DNA from: Methylobacterium nodulans ORS 2060
GTDB taxonomy: Bacteria; Pseudomonadota; Alphaproteobacteria; Rhizobiales; Beijerinckiaceae
Direction: 5' to 3'
Assembly (NCBI RefSeq): GCF_000022085.1
Contig: NC_011887.1
Coordinates: 394,071 to 458,070, forward strand
Length of the DNA stretch: 64,000 nt
Below, in pieces: positions 33,007 through 41,105 of this stretch. The translations under genes were made by a program, and so were the position numbers. Every line of letters begins with the position of its first letter. Within the stretch, counting starts at the first letter, position 1. Under the pieces are notes generated by a model. That model had not been told where the DNA came from, did no database searches, and worked only from the letters and a program-made list of their open reading frames with translations.

Positions 33007-34419
33007 ATGACGGTGACGTTCAGCCAGGCCCTGGCCTCATCCCGGCCGAGCCTCAGGATCTCGGCGGACGCGGCCGACCGCACGGCGCACGCGCGCGATT
33101 GGTGGCCGCGCGCGGCCAAGTGGACGGACGAGGAGCTCGACCGGCATCGTCCCGATGCGGTCGTCTTCGCGACCGGCGAGGAGGACTGCATCGCCGTCGT
33201 CGCGGCCTGTCGGGACACCGGCACGAAGCTGGTGACCTACGGGGCCGGCTCGGGCGTGGTCGGCGCGGCCGTCCCCGACAGCGGTTCGGTCGTGATCGAC
33301 ATGCGCGGCATGAGCCGCATCGTCGCCTTCAATGCGACGGACGGCTTCGTGACGGTCGAGCCAGGCTGTCTCGGGGGCGAGCTCGAGAACTGGCTGAACG
33401 AGCGCGGCTTCACGCTCGGCCACTATCCGCAGTCTCTGCATCTGGCGAGCATCGGCGGCCTGATCTCGACGCGCTCGACCGGAACGTTCTCCAACAAGTA
33501 CGGCGGTATCGAAGAACTGGTCCTGGCGCTTCGCGTCGTCGGAGCGGACGGGTCGGTCACGGCCTTCCGCAACACGCCGCGCAACTCGTCCGGCCCGGCG
33601 CTGCAGCAGCTCTTCATCGGTGCGGAAGGCACGCTGGGGGTGATCACGCAGGCGACGCTGCGGGTCTTCCCGCGCGCCGAGCGACGCATCTTCGAGGGCT
33701 ACCAGTTCCCCTCCGTCGCGGCAGGCGTCGAGGCGGTCCGCAAGGCCTACGCGGCACATCTGCGCCCGGCCGTGCTGCGCCTCTACGATGAGACCGAGGC
33801 CGCAAACCTGTATCGCCGCGTGGGACGCGACTCGGGTCCGCCCCTGCTGATCGCGGGCTTCGAGGGTCTGTCCGGCGTGGCGGCGGCGGAGCAGGCCGCC
33901 TTCGCGGCCATCGCGAAGGCAGAAGGCGGCATCTCGCTCGGCCCCGACATCGGGAATGCGTGGGAGGCGCACCGATTCGACGCGAACTGGCTCACGGCCG
34001 GCAACGAAGGGCCGCGCCGCATGGCGGACGCGATCGAGATCGCGCTGCCCTGGAGCACGCTCGCGGAGGCCCACGCGGCCATCACGGCCGAGGTGGCGCC
34101 CTACTGCGCGACCGTGATGAGCCACTACAGCCACTTCTACTCGACGGGCGGTGCGCTCTACGTCATCGTCCTGCTTGAAGGCGCCGACACCGCGTCGGTG
34201 CTAGAGCAGTACCGGCAGGTCTGGGACCGGGTGATGCGGAAGGCGCTCGCCTTCGGCGGCAGCCTCGCCCATCACCACGGCGTGGGCCGCCAGCGTGCGC
34301 CCTTCCTCCCGCAGGAGCTCGACGGTGGCCATCGCCTGCTTCAGCTCGTGAAGGCGGCCCTCGACCCCGAGGGCATCCTCAATCCGGGCAAGCTCGCGCT
34401 GAACGGGGCCGTTCAGTGA
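33007..34419 (+). CDS. FAD-linked oxidase (VAO/AGPS-like, 2-hydroxyacid dehydrogenase type)
   Basis: 470 aa. The N-terminal FAD_binding_4 domain shows TYGAGSGVVGAAVPDSG and HYPQSLHLASIGGLIST, then NKYGGIEELVLALRVV. The C-terminal FAD-oxidase domain ends HHHGVGRQRAPFL and LDPEGILNPGKLAL, with the His pair used in catalysis in alkyl-DHAP-synthase and lactate/glycolate-type enzymes. Soluble. It likely oxidises a 2-hydroxy acid to a 2-keto acid. First gene of the operon; its end overlaps the pdxA-like start by four bases. Confidence 0.85.
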   Translation: MTVTFSQALASSRPSLRISADAADRTAHARDWWPRAAKWTDEELDRHRPDAVVFATGEEDCIAVVAACRDTGTKLVTYGAGSGVVGAAVPDSGSVVIDMRGMSRIVAFNATDGFVTVEPGCLGGELENWLNERGFTLGHYPQSLHLASIGGLISTRSTGTFSNKYGGIEELVLALRVVGADGSVTAFRNTPRNSSGPALQQLFIGAEGTLGVITQATLRVFPRAERRIFEGYQFPSVAAGVEAVRKAYAAHLRPAVLRLYDETEAANLYRRVGRDSGPPLLIAGFEGLSGVAAAEQAAFAAIAKAEGGISLGPDIGNAWEAHRFDANWLTAGNEGPRRMADAIEIALPWSTLAEAHAAITAEVAPYCATVMSHYSHFYSTGGALYVIVLLEGADTASVLEQYRQVWDRVMRKALAFGGSLAHHHGVGRQRAPFLPQELDGGHRLLQLVKAALDPEGILNPGKLALNGAVQ

Positions 34420-35426
34420 GCGCCGCCGTAAAACCCGTCATCGGGGTGACGATGGGCGATGCCGCCGGCATCGGCCCGGAGATCGTCGTCCGAGCCCTCG
34501 TCGAGCCGGAGGTCCGCGAGGCCTGCCACGCGATCGTCATCGGCGACGCCGGCATCATGCGGGACGCCGTCGCGCTGACCGGCCTGCCGTGCGAGATCCG
34601 TGCGGTCTCCTCCGTCGCGGAGGCAGAATTCCGCGACGGCACGATCGACGTCCTGGACCTTCGCAACATCGCCCGCTCAGACTTCGAGCCCGGACGCATC
34701 AGCGCGGCTTGCGGGCGCGCCTTCGTCGAGTACATCCGCCGCGCCGCGCGGATGGCCCTCTCGGGCGAGATCGACGCCGTCGCCTCGGCGCCGACCAACA
34801 AGGAGGCGATGCACGCGGCCGGCGAGATCTACCCAGGTCAGACCGAGATCTTCGCCGAGGAGAGCCGGTCGACGGACCCGTTCACGATCCTGACCGGGGG
34901 GAAGATGCGGGTCTTCCTCGTCTCCTCGCACGTATCGCTCTCTCAGGCGATCGCACTCGTGACCCAGCCGCGCATCGAACTCGTGATCCGCAAGGCGGTG
35001 GCCTCGCTGAAGGAGCTGTGGGGCATTGATGACCCATTGATCGGCGTGGCCGGCCTGAACCCACACGCCGGCGACGGTGGCCTGTTCGGTCGCGAAGAGA
35101 TCGAGCACGTGATTCCGGTGCTCGAGCGCCTGCGCGCCGAAGGCATCCGCATCGAAGGCCCCGGCCCGGCGGACAGCGTCTACGACCGGGCGGACCGCGG
35201 TGCCTATGACGGCGTGATCGGCATGTATCACGATCAGGGCGTGATCCCGCTGAAGCGCTACGGCTACGTCACGGTGATTTCCGGCACGCCGATCATCCGC
35301 ACGACAGCCGGTCACGGCACGGCCTACGATATCGCCTGGAAGGGCATCGGGCGCGCGAACGTCATGCAGCGCGCGGTGGTGCTGGCGGCCGAGCTGGCCG
35401 CCAGTCGTGCGGCGCGGGCGCGATGA
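34416..35426 (+). CDS. pdxA2: PdxA2-type 4-phospho-sugar-acid dehydrogenase
   Basis: 336 aa from a GTG at 34416. Family motifs: GVTMGDAAGIGPEIV at the start, SAPTNKEAMHAAG, LTGGKMRVFLVSSHVSL with a metal-ligand His, and GMYHDQGVIPLKRYG with a second. PdxA oxidises 4-phosphohydroxy-L-threonine in vitamin B6 synthesis; PdxA2 copies beside DUF1537 kinases act on 4-phospho-D-threonate or D-erythronate, giving dihydroxyacetone phosphate and CO2 (family knowledge). The neighbouring kinase makes the latter reading far more likely. Confidence 0.85.
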   Translation: MSAAVKPVIGVTMGDAAGIGPEIVVRALVEPEVREACHAIVIGDAGIMRDAVALTGLPCEIRAVSSVAEAEFRDGTIDVLDLRNIARSDFEPGRISAACGRAFVEYIRRAARMALSGEIDAVASAPTNKEAMHAAGEIYPGQTEIFAEESRSTDPFTILTGGKMRVFLVSSHVSLSQAIALVTQPRIELVIRKAVASLKELWGIDDPLIGVAGLNPHAGDGGLFGREEIEHVIPVLERLRAEGIRIEGPGPADSVYDRADRGAYDGVIGMYHDQGVIPLKRYGYVTVISGTPIIRTTAGHGTAYDIAWKGIGRANVMQRAVVLAAELAASRAARAR

Positions 35427-36622
35427 GCATCAAGGTCGCCGTTCTTGCCGACGATCTGTCGGGCGGCAACAGCGTCGGCGCCGAGTTCGCGCGCCAGGGG
35501 CTCGCGACCCTGGTCGCGCGGGTCTCCGAGGTCGACGCCGCCGTGAGGTACGGCCCCGAGATCATCGTCGTGACCACGGATACGCGCAACCGCTCTCCTG
35601 AGGAGGCGGATGCGATCACGCGCGACGCCCTGACGCGAGCGGTGACCCTGCAGCCGGCCTACCTGTTCAAGAAGCTGGACAGCCTGCTACGCGGGCCGAT
35701 CGCCGTCGAGGCGGCCGCCACAATGGCGGCCGCCGGCGCGGACAGCGCGCTGGTCGTGACGGCCTCGCCCCCGACGGGAAGGACGACGCGCGCGGGCCGC
35801 CAACTGGTCGACGGTAGGCCGCTACTGGACGTCATCGCCGCGCTCGATCCGGGAGCGTCCCTCGCCACCGACGAGGTCGGGAGCTTCTTCCTGGCCTGCG
35901 GACGGCCGTTGCGGCATCTCGACCTCGATACCGTTCGGGCTGGCGAGATCAAGACGGGCGAGTGGTCCGGCCGCATCACGATCGCGGACTGCGAGACGCA
36001 ATCGGATCTCGACCGGACTGTCTCGGCGGCAATTGCCGCCGACGTGCGGCTTTTCTTCGGCACCTACGGGATGGGCGCCTCGATCGCTCGCCTCCTCGGT
36101 CGCAACGCGGGCATGCCCGTGCTCGTTATCGCCGGCTCGCTCAGCGAGGCGACGCACCGTCAGGTGCTCGCCCTTCGTGAGGAGGGCGAATGTACGCTCC
36201 TGTCCGTCGATGCCCCGTCAACGTCGGAGGAGGCCCGCCGCGCCTTGTCCGCCGGCCGCGACGTGGTGCTGTGCGCGCGCCCGGACACTCTCGGGCCATC
36301 GGCCGCCCGCCTGCTTGCGCCACCGACCCGCGCGGCCGCGTCGGCGATGGAGGAGAGGATCGCGCGTTGCGCCGAACCGCTCCTCGGGCTCGTGTCCGGT
36401 CTCATCGTCTCCGGTGGCTCGACGGCCGACACCCTCCTCGTCCTCATGGGAGCGCATGGACTCGTCCTGTCAGGCAGCGAGCTGCTGCCCGGCGTGCCTG
36501 TCGCCCGCATCCTGGGAGGGAGCCACGACGGGCTGCGCTGCGTCACCAAACCCGGTTCCTTCGGGACCGACGATGCCCTGTGTGTCGCGCGGCGCTTCGT
36601 GAGGGATCGTCGGATGAGCTGA
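35423..36622 (+). CDS. Four-carbon sugar-acid kinase (DUF1537 family)
   Basis: 399 aa, typical length. N-terminal substrate domain begins VAVLADDLSGGNSVGAEFA and has FKKLDSLLRGPIAVEAAA; the C-terminal nucleotide domain shows GLIVSGGSTADTLL and GTDDALCVARRF. The family phosphorylates D-threonate, D-erythronate or L-threonate at O-4. It overlaps the pdxA2 stop by ATGA, so the two enzymes are co-translated: kinase first, dehydrogenase second in the pathway. Which epimer is used cannot be told from sequence here. Confidence 0.9.
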   Translation: MSIKVAVLADDLSGGNSVGAEFARQGLATLVARVSEVDAAVRYGPEIIVVTTDTRNRSPEEADAITRDALTRAVTLQPAYLFKKLDSLLRGPIAVEAAATMAAAGADSALVVTASPPTGRTTRAGRQLVDGRPLLDVIAALDPGASLATDEVGSFFLACGRPLRHLDLDTVRAGEIKTGEWSGRITIADCETQSDLDRTVSAAIAADVRLFFGTYGMGASIARLLGRNAGMPVLVIAGSLSEATHRQVLALREEGECTLLSVDAPSTSEEARRALSAGRDVVLCARPDTLGPSAARLLAPPTRAAASAMEERIARCAEPLLGLVSGLIVSGGSTADTLLVLMGAHGLVLSGSELLPGVPVARILGGSHDGLRCVTKPGSFGTDDALCVARRFVRDRRMS

Positions 36623-36669
36623 CGAGGCGGAACCAATCTTGACAGTTGGACGGCATTACCACTTCAACT

Positions 36670-36706
36670 TGTCTGAAATGTTGAAAACTGTCTGAAATAT
36701 CAGACA
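36670..36706. promoter_or_regulatory. GntR-like operator upstream of the MFS gene
   Basis: TGTCTGAAAT occurs at 36670-36679 and again at 36689-36698; the second forms an inverted pair TGTCTGA/TCAGACA (36689-36706) with a 4-base centre. The spacing and sequence resemble GntR/FadR-type sites. A TTGACA lies at 36640-36645 upstream. It suggests a second, separate control point inside the cluster, although no GntR gene is present in the window. Confidence 0.55.
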
Positions 36707-36724
36707 ATAAGGGAGGGGAAGACA

Positions 36725-38041
36725 ATGGCATCACCAGGCAAGCTGGCCGTCAGCACGGCGTCGACCGGCGTGATGAGAATCCGCTGGGCTGTTCTCGCCA
36801 TTACCGCCGGCGTCCTGATCCTGAACTACGCGGACCGGTCGGCTCTCGGAGTGGCGGGCGCCTCAATCATCCATGAATTCAACCTGACCAAGACCGAATT
36901 CGGCTTGATCTCAAGCATCTTCTTCGTGGGGTACGCGCCGTTCTGCTTCGTCGGCGGTTGGCTCGCCGATAAGTACGGACCACGCGCCGTGATGGGCGCC
37001 GCCGTGGGTTGGTGGAGCATCTTCACGGGGCTGACCGCAGCCGGAGCCGGTTACGTCAGCTTCCTGATCATTCGGCTGCTCTTCGGCCTCGGCGAGGGTC
37101 CGCAGGGCTCCGTCACCATCAAGACGATGAGGAACTGGTTTCCGCAGAAGCAGATGGGGCTGGCGGTCGGGATCTCGCAGGGCTCCACGCCGCTCGGCGG
37201 CCTGATCGGGACGCCGCTCGTGGCCGGCCTCATCGCCTACAATGGCGACTGGCGCCTGCCCTTCATCGTCCTGGGTGTCATCGGCATCCTGATGACGATC
37301 GGCTGGTTCGTCATCGTGCGCGACACGCCCGGGCAGCATCCCTGGGCCGGCCAGGCCGAAGTGGACGAGATGAAGGCCGACGCCGCAGTTGTCGCCCAGA
37401 GCCCGGCGTCGCCGGGTGGCGCCCCACACTCGGTAGGCTACTATATTCGCCAGCCGCACGTTCTCGCGACGTCGATCGCCTTCTTCGGCTACGCCTGGGT
37501 GCTCTACACCTTCCTGTCGTGGTTTCCGGTCTACCTCGTGGAAGCGCGCGGCGTGAACATCAAGGAGGTCGCGATCGTGGGCGCGCTTCCCTGGGCGCTC
37601 GGCGTGCTGGGCTACATGCTGGGCGGCGTGCTCACGGACTGGATCGCGGCGCGGACCGGCCGTCCGGCGGCGGCGCGGCGCGGCGTCATCCTGGTCGGGC
37701 TCGTCGGTACGGCAGCGCTCCTCGCGGGCGTCGGCTACGTCGAGACGATCACGGCGGCGGTGCTGCTCATGTCGGGCGTGATCTTCCTGCTCTACCTGAC
37801 GGGCGCCCAGTACTTCCTGATGATCTCCGACACGATTCCCGGCGAGAAGCTCGGCGGCGTCGTGGGCTTCGTTCACCTGATCGCCAACACGTCGGGAATC
37901 CTCGCGCCGCTGATCGTCGGCGTCATCGTGGACCAGACGAAGTCCTGGGTCCTGACCTTCGGCCTGTCGGCCGCGATCTGCATCGTCGGCGTCGTGGCCG
38001 TCGGGGTCTGGGGCCGCGCGCGGTCGCTCACGGAGGCCTGA
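36725..38041 (+). CDS. MFS transporter, anion:cation symporter (ACS) type
   Basis: 438 aa, twelve membrane segments. Features of the ACS group of sugar-acid carriers: ILNYADRSALGVAGASI in helix 1, GWLADKYGPRAVMG in the 2-3 loop, FGLGEGPQGSVTIKTMRNWF in helix 4 and GVVGFVHLIANTSGILAP in the second half. Members take up galactonate, glucarate, tartrate and similar acids with protons. GGGAGGGG lies seven bases before the ATG. It presumably imports the substrate of the oxidase/kinase/dehydrogenase set. Confidence 0.9.
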   Translation: MASPGKLAVSTASTGVMRIRWAVLAITAGVLILNYADRSALGVAGASIIHEFNLTKTEFGLISSIFFVGYAPFCFVGGWLADKYGPRAVMGAAVGWWSIFTGLTAAGAGYVSFLIIRLLFGLGEGPQGSVTIKTMRNWFPQKQMGLAVGISQGSTPLGGLIGTPLVAGLIAYNGDWRLPFIVLGVIGILMTIGWFVIVRDTPGQHPWAGQAEVDEMKADAAVVAQSPASPGGAPHSVGYYIRQPHVLATSIAFFGYAWVLYTFLSWFPVYLVEARGVNIKEVAIVGALPWALGVLGYMLGGVLTDWIAARTGRPAAARRGVILVGLVGTAALLAGVGYVETITAAVLLMSGVIFLLYLTGAQYFLMISDTIPGEKLGGVVGFVHLIANTSGILAPLIVGVIVDQTKSWVLTFGLSAAICIVGVVAVGVWGRARSLTEA

Positions 38042-38256
38042 AGAGGCGCGACCACGCCGAGCCTGCGGGTCGTCGAGCGGTGCCTGCCCCCGGAGGTAAT
38101 CACCTCCGCGGCGGGGCAAGCTGGCGCTCCACGATCCGCCTCTCACCGTGGCCGAACGCCTCGGCCACCTCCGCGACGTGGGGTCCAGGGTCGAAGCGCC
38201 GACCGATCGGCGACACAAGCCGTTCGCCCTATTCGTCTCCTAGAAGGACCAGAGCC
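38042..38256. other. Intergenic stretch with a palindrome
   Basis: Contains GGAGGTAATCACCTCC (38092-38107), a 6-bp inverted repeat with 4-base centre that could be an operator. A short plus-strand tail (LTVAERLGHLRDVGSRVEAP) before the next gene looks like a decayed protein fragment. Confidence 0.4.
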
Positions 38257-38709
38257 ATGCCAGGCTGGCAGACCGTCGAACGATTCTTCGAGGACTACAC
38301 GCTGGGTGAGCGGGACGTGGAGCGTCGCCGCACGATCGACCAAGCGGATATCAACATGTTCGCGGGTCTGACGCTGGACTTCCATCCCGCGCACATCGAC
38401 CGCACCTTCGCCGACGCCCGCTACGGCGGCCGCCTGGTGCACGGCGTGCTGACCTTCGCACTCGTGACCGGGCTCAACGTGGAGTACAACATGCGGGCGA
38501 TCTCGTACGGCTACGAGAAGATGCGCTTTCCTGGTCCCTTGCGGGCCGGCGACACGCTGGTGGCGCGCTCGGAGGTAGTCGACCTCAAGCCGCACCGCAG
38601 GCCCGAGATCGGCCTCGTCACCAAGCAGTACACGGGCCTCAACCAGGACGGCGCGACGGTCTTCAGCTGCCTTCACATCCTCGCCGTCGATCGCCGGAGC
38701 GCCGCATGA
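38257..38709 (+). CDS. MaoC-like (R)-hydratase
   Basis: 150 aa, single hot-dog fold. The hydratase-2 signature is present: DINMFAGLTLDFHPAHIDR with the catalytic Asp/His, then GRLVHGVLTFALVTGL. KMRFPGPLRAGDTLVARSEV is typical of the C-terminal strand region. It likely hydrates or dehydrates an acyl-CoA. AAGGACC lies eight bases before the ATG. The next gene overlaps it by four bases, so the CoA-transferase and hydratase are co-translated. Confidence 0.9.
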   Translation: MPGWQTVERFFEDYTLGERDVERRRTIDQADINMFAGLTLDFHPAHIDRTFADARYGGRLVHGVLTFALVTGLNVEYNMRAISYGYEKMRFPGPLRAGDTLVARSEVVDLKPHRRPEIGLVTKQYTGLNQDGATVFSCLHILAVDRRSAA

Positions 38710-39896
38710 GCACGACCGAATTCCTCAGTGAGTACCGTGGCAAGGGTCCGCTTCGGAACGTCACCGTCCTCGACTTCACCCAGATGATGATGGGCCCGGT
38801 CGCCACGCAGTTGCTCGGCGACCTCGGGGCCGTGGTGATCAAGGTCGAACGGCCCGTCAACGGGGAGTGGGAACGCAGCTACATGCCGCGCGGCCGCCGG
38901 CTCCACGGCGAGTCCCCCTACTTCCTGGCAATGAACCGCAACAAGCTGGCGGTCACGGCCGACCTCAACGACGAGGCCGACCGGAGCTTCCTGTTCGATC
39001 TCGTGAAGTCCTGCGACGTCGTGGTCGAGAACTTCCGCCCCGGCGTGATGGACAAGCTCGGCTTCGGCTACGACGACCTGGTGAAGCACAATCCGCGTCT
39101 GGTCTACGCGTCCGGCTCGGGCTTCGGGGCCGAGGGGCCGCTCGTAAAGCGGCCCGGGCAGGACATGCTGCTCCAGTCGATGAGCGGGCTCGCCGCCAAC
39201 AGCGGCCCGGGGAACGGTCCGCCCGTCCCGGTCGCGGCGCCGATCCTCGACGCCTCCACGGGATTCCTCCTGAGCTTCGCGATCGCGTCGGCGGTCCTCG
39301 ACGCGCGGGAGAACGGCACGCCGCGCCAGATCGAGGCGAGCCTCCTGGGGACCTCCCTCATGATCCAGTGCCAGGAGGCCCTCGTCTCCATGAACACCGA
39401 CCTGACGTGGGAGCGCAGTTCCTCGGGCATCGCGGCCCCGTGGACCGATGCGCCCTACGGCGTCTACCAGACGCGGGACGGCTTCATGGCGATGTCGATG
39501 ACGCCGCGCGCGAAGCTCGCCGAGATCTTCGCGCTCGATCCGTCGCTCGTCGCGTGCACCGATGACGAGTGGTTCCTGCGCCGCGACGAGATCAACGCGA
39601 TCCTGGTCGAGAAGCTGCGCACCCGGACGTCGGACGAGTGGATCGCCGAGCTGACCGAGAAGGGCATGTGGGTCGCGCCTGTCCAGTCCGTCGCCGAGAT
39701 GGTGCGCCATCCGCAGGTCGAGGCCAACGGCTACGTCGAGGCGATCGATGCGCCCGGCGGCAAGCAGGTCCAGGCGGTCGGCCTGCCTTTCCGCATAAGC
39801 GGGGTCCACGGCGCGAACCGGCTTCCCGTGCCGACGATCGGCCAGCATGACGCGGTCGTGCGGCAGGCGCTCGCTGGCCGCAAGCCGCAGGGTTGA
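38706..39896 (+). CDS. Class III CoA-transferase (CaiB/BaiF/formyl-CoA type)
   Basis: 396 aa. N-terminal VTVLDFTQMMMGPVATQLLG, LGAVVIKVERPVNGEWERSY and VVVENFRPGVMDKLGFGYDD are classic; the catalytic Asp is probably in PVAAPILDASTGFLLS. C-terminal part includes APWTDAPYGVYQTRDGFMAM. The enzyme moves CoA between carboxylic acids. It would activate the substrate of the MaoC-like hydratase. Which acid is involved is unknown. Confidence 0.9.
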   Translation: MSTTEFLSEYRGKGPLRNVTVLDFTQMMMGPVATQLLGDLGAVVIKVERPVNGEWERSYMPRGRRLHGESPYFLAMNRNKLAVTADLNDEADRSFLFDLVKSCDVVVENFRPGVMDKLGFGYDDLVKHNPRLVYASGSGFGAEGPLVKRPGQDMLLQSMSGLAANSGPGNGPPVPVAAPILDASTGFLLSFAIASAVLDARENGTPRQIEASLLGTSLMIQCQEALVSMNTDLTWERSSSGIAAPWTDAPYGVYQTRDGFMAMSMTPRAKLAEIFALDPSLVACTDDEWFLRRDEINAILVEKLRTRTSDEWIAELTEKGMWVAPVQSVAEMVRHPQVEANGYVEAIDAPGGKQVQAVGLPFRISGVHGANRLPVPTIGQHDAVVRQALAGRKPQG

Positions 39897-39915
39897 GAAG
39901 CGGGGGCAACCGATC

Positions 39916-41100
39916 ATGGCGCAGCAACCCTCGCTCCGGGGGATGACTTGGAGCCATCCCCGGGGCCTCGATCCGCTCGTGGCCTGCGTGCCGCCGTTGC
40001 GCGACCGCGGCGTGGCGGTGACCTGGGATGCCCGCTCCCTCCAGGGGTTCGAGGAAGCCTCGATCCAGCACCTCGCCACGCAGTACGACCTCATCGCGAT
40101 CGACCACCCCTTCCTGGGCGACGCGTTCCGGCAGGGCGCCCTCCATCCGGTCGACGGCATCGTGGGCGAGGCATTTGTCGATGAGCTGCGGGCAAGCTCC
40201 GTCGGTCCGAGCTTCCAGAGCTACCTCTGGAAGGACCGGCTCTGGGCGATCCCGGTCGATGCGGCGGCACAGGTCGCGGCCTTCCGGGCGGACCTCTTGG
40301 CCGATCTCGGCCGCGCGGTGCCGCGGAGCTGGGCGGAGGTCCGGGCGCTCGTGGACGCGCTGCCGGCCGGGAGGTCGGTGGCGATGCCGGCCAATCCGAC
40401 GCACGTCCTGCTCGCCTTCGGCACGATCTGCCATGCGGTCGCCGCGGACCGGAGCACCCAGGCCGACCTGCGCCCGCGCTGGTGGCGAGACGACGGTTTC
40501 GACCCGGAGACGGCACGGGCGGCGCTCGCGCTCCTGCGCTCGCTCCTCGACGCGCTGCATCCCATGTCGTGGGACAGCGACCCCATCCAGATCTTCGACC
40601 ACATGGTCGGGAACGACGACGTGGTCTACACGCCGATCGCCTTCGGCTACTCCAACTACGCGCGGCCCTCCTCCTACGAGCGGCCGCTCGGCTTCTGCGG
40701 CGTGCCGTCGATGGACGGGGCGGTGATCGGTGGGATGCTGGGCGGCGTCGGCCTGTGCGTTTCCCGGCAGTGTCGCGACCTCGAAGCCGCGGCCGCCGTG
40801 CTGCGCTTCGTCGCCGCCAGCGGAACGCAGCGCGGCCTCTACACGGAAGCGGGCGGCCAGCCTGCCCATCGGGAAGCCTGGATCGACGAGCGGGTCAACA
40901 CGATCTGCCCGAACTTCTTTGCGCCGACCCTTGCCTCCCTCGATGCGTCCTTCGTACGGCCCCGCCTCCCGGGCTACCCCGCCTTCCAGCGCGAAGGCGG
41001 GGAGGTGCTGCACCGCCTCCTGCGGCAGGGCGCATCGGACGACGAGATGATCGCTGCTATGAATGCGCTGTGGAGCGAGATCCGCGAACGGGACGTCTGA
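39916..41100 (+). CDS. Orphan solute-binding-like protein without signal peptide
   Basis: 394 aa from the ATG at 39916. Fold features match family-1 extracellular binding proteins: GVAVTWDARSLQGFEEASIQ, QYDLIAIDHPFLGDAF, LWAIPVDAAAQVAAFRADLL, SWAEVRALVDALPAG and GGMLGGVGLCVSRQC. Such proteins normally feed ABC permeases, but here there is no signal peptide and no permease or ATPase nearby. It sits between a CoA-transferase and an acyl-CoA ligase, all on one strand with short gaps. It may act as a cytoplasmic ligand-binding or enzyme-associated protein. An export route using another start was looked for and not found. Confidence 0.7.
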   Translation: MAQQPSLRGMTWSHPRGLDPLVACVPPLRDRGVAVTWDARSLQGFEEASIQHLATQYDLIAIDHPFLGDAFRQGALHPVDGIVGEAFVDELRASSVGPSFQSYLWKDRLWAIPVDAAAQVAAFRADLLADLGRAVPRSWAEVRALVDALPAGRSVAMPANPTHVLLAFGTICHAVAADRSTQADLRPRWWRDDGFDPETARAALALLRSLLDALHPMSWDSDPIQIFDHMVGNDDVVYTPIAFGYSNYARPSSYERPLGFCGVPSMDGAVIGGMLGGVGLCVSRQCRDLEAAAAVLRFVAASGTQRGLYTEAGGQPAHREAWIDERVNTICPNFFAPTLASLDASFVRPRLPGYPAFQREGGEVLHRLLRQGASDDEMIAAMNALWSEIRERDV

Positions 41101-41105
41101 CGAGC

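Noticed and set aside
33037..34134. Long minus-strand frame of 365 codons
   Set aside because: Antisense of the FAD-linked oxidase, an artefact of high GC.
36911..38218. Minus-strand frame of 435 codons
   Set aside because: Antisense of the MFS gene, rich in Arg/Asp/His, no ribosome binding site or domain.
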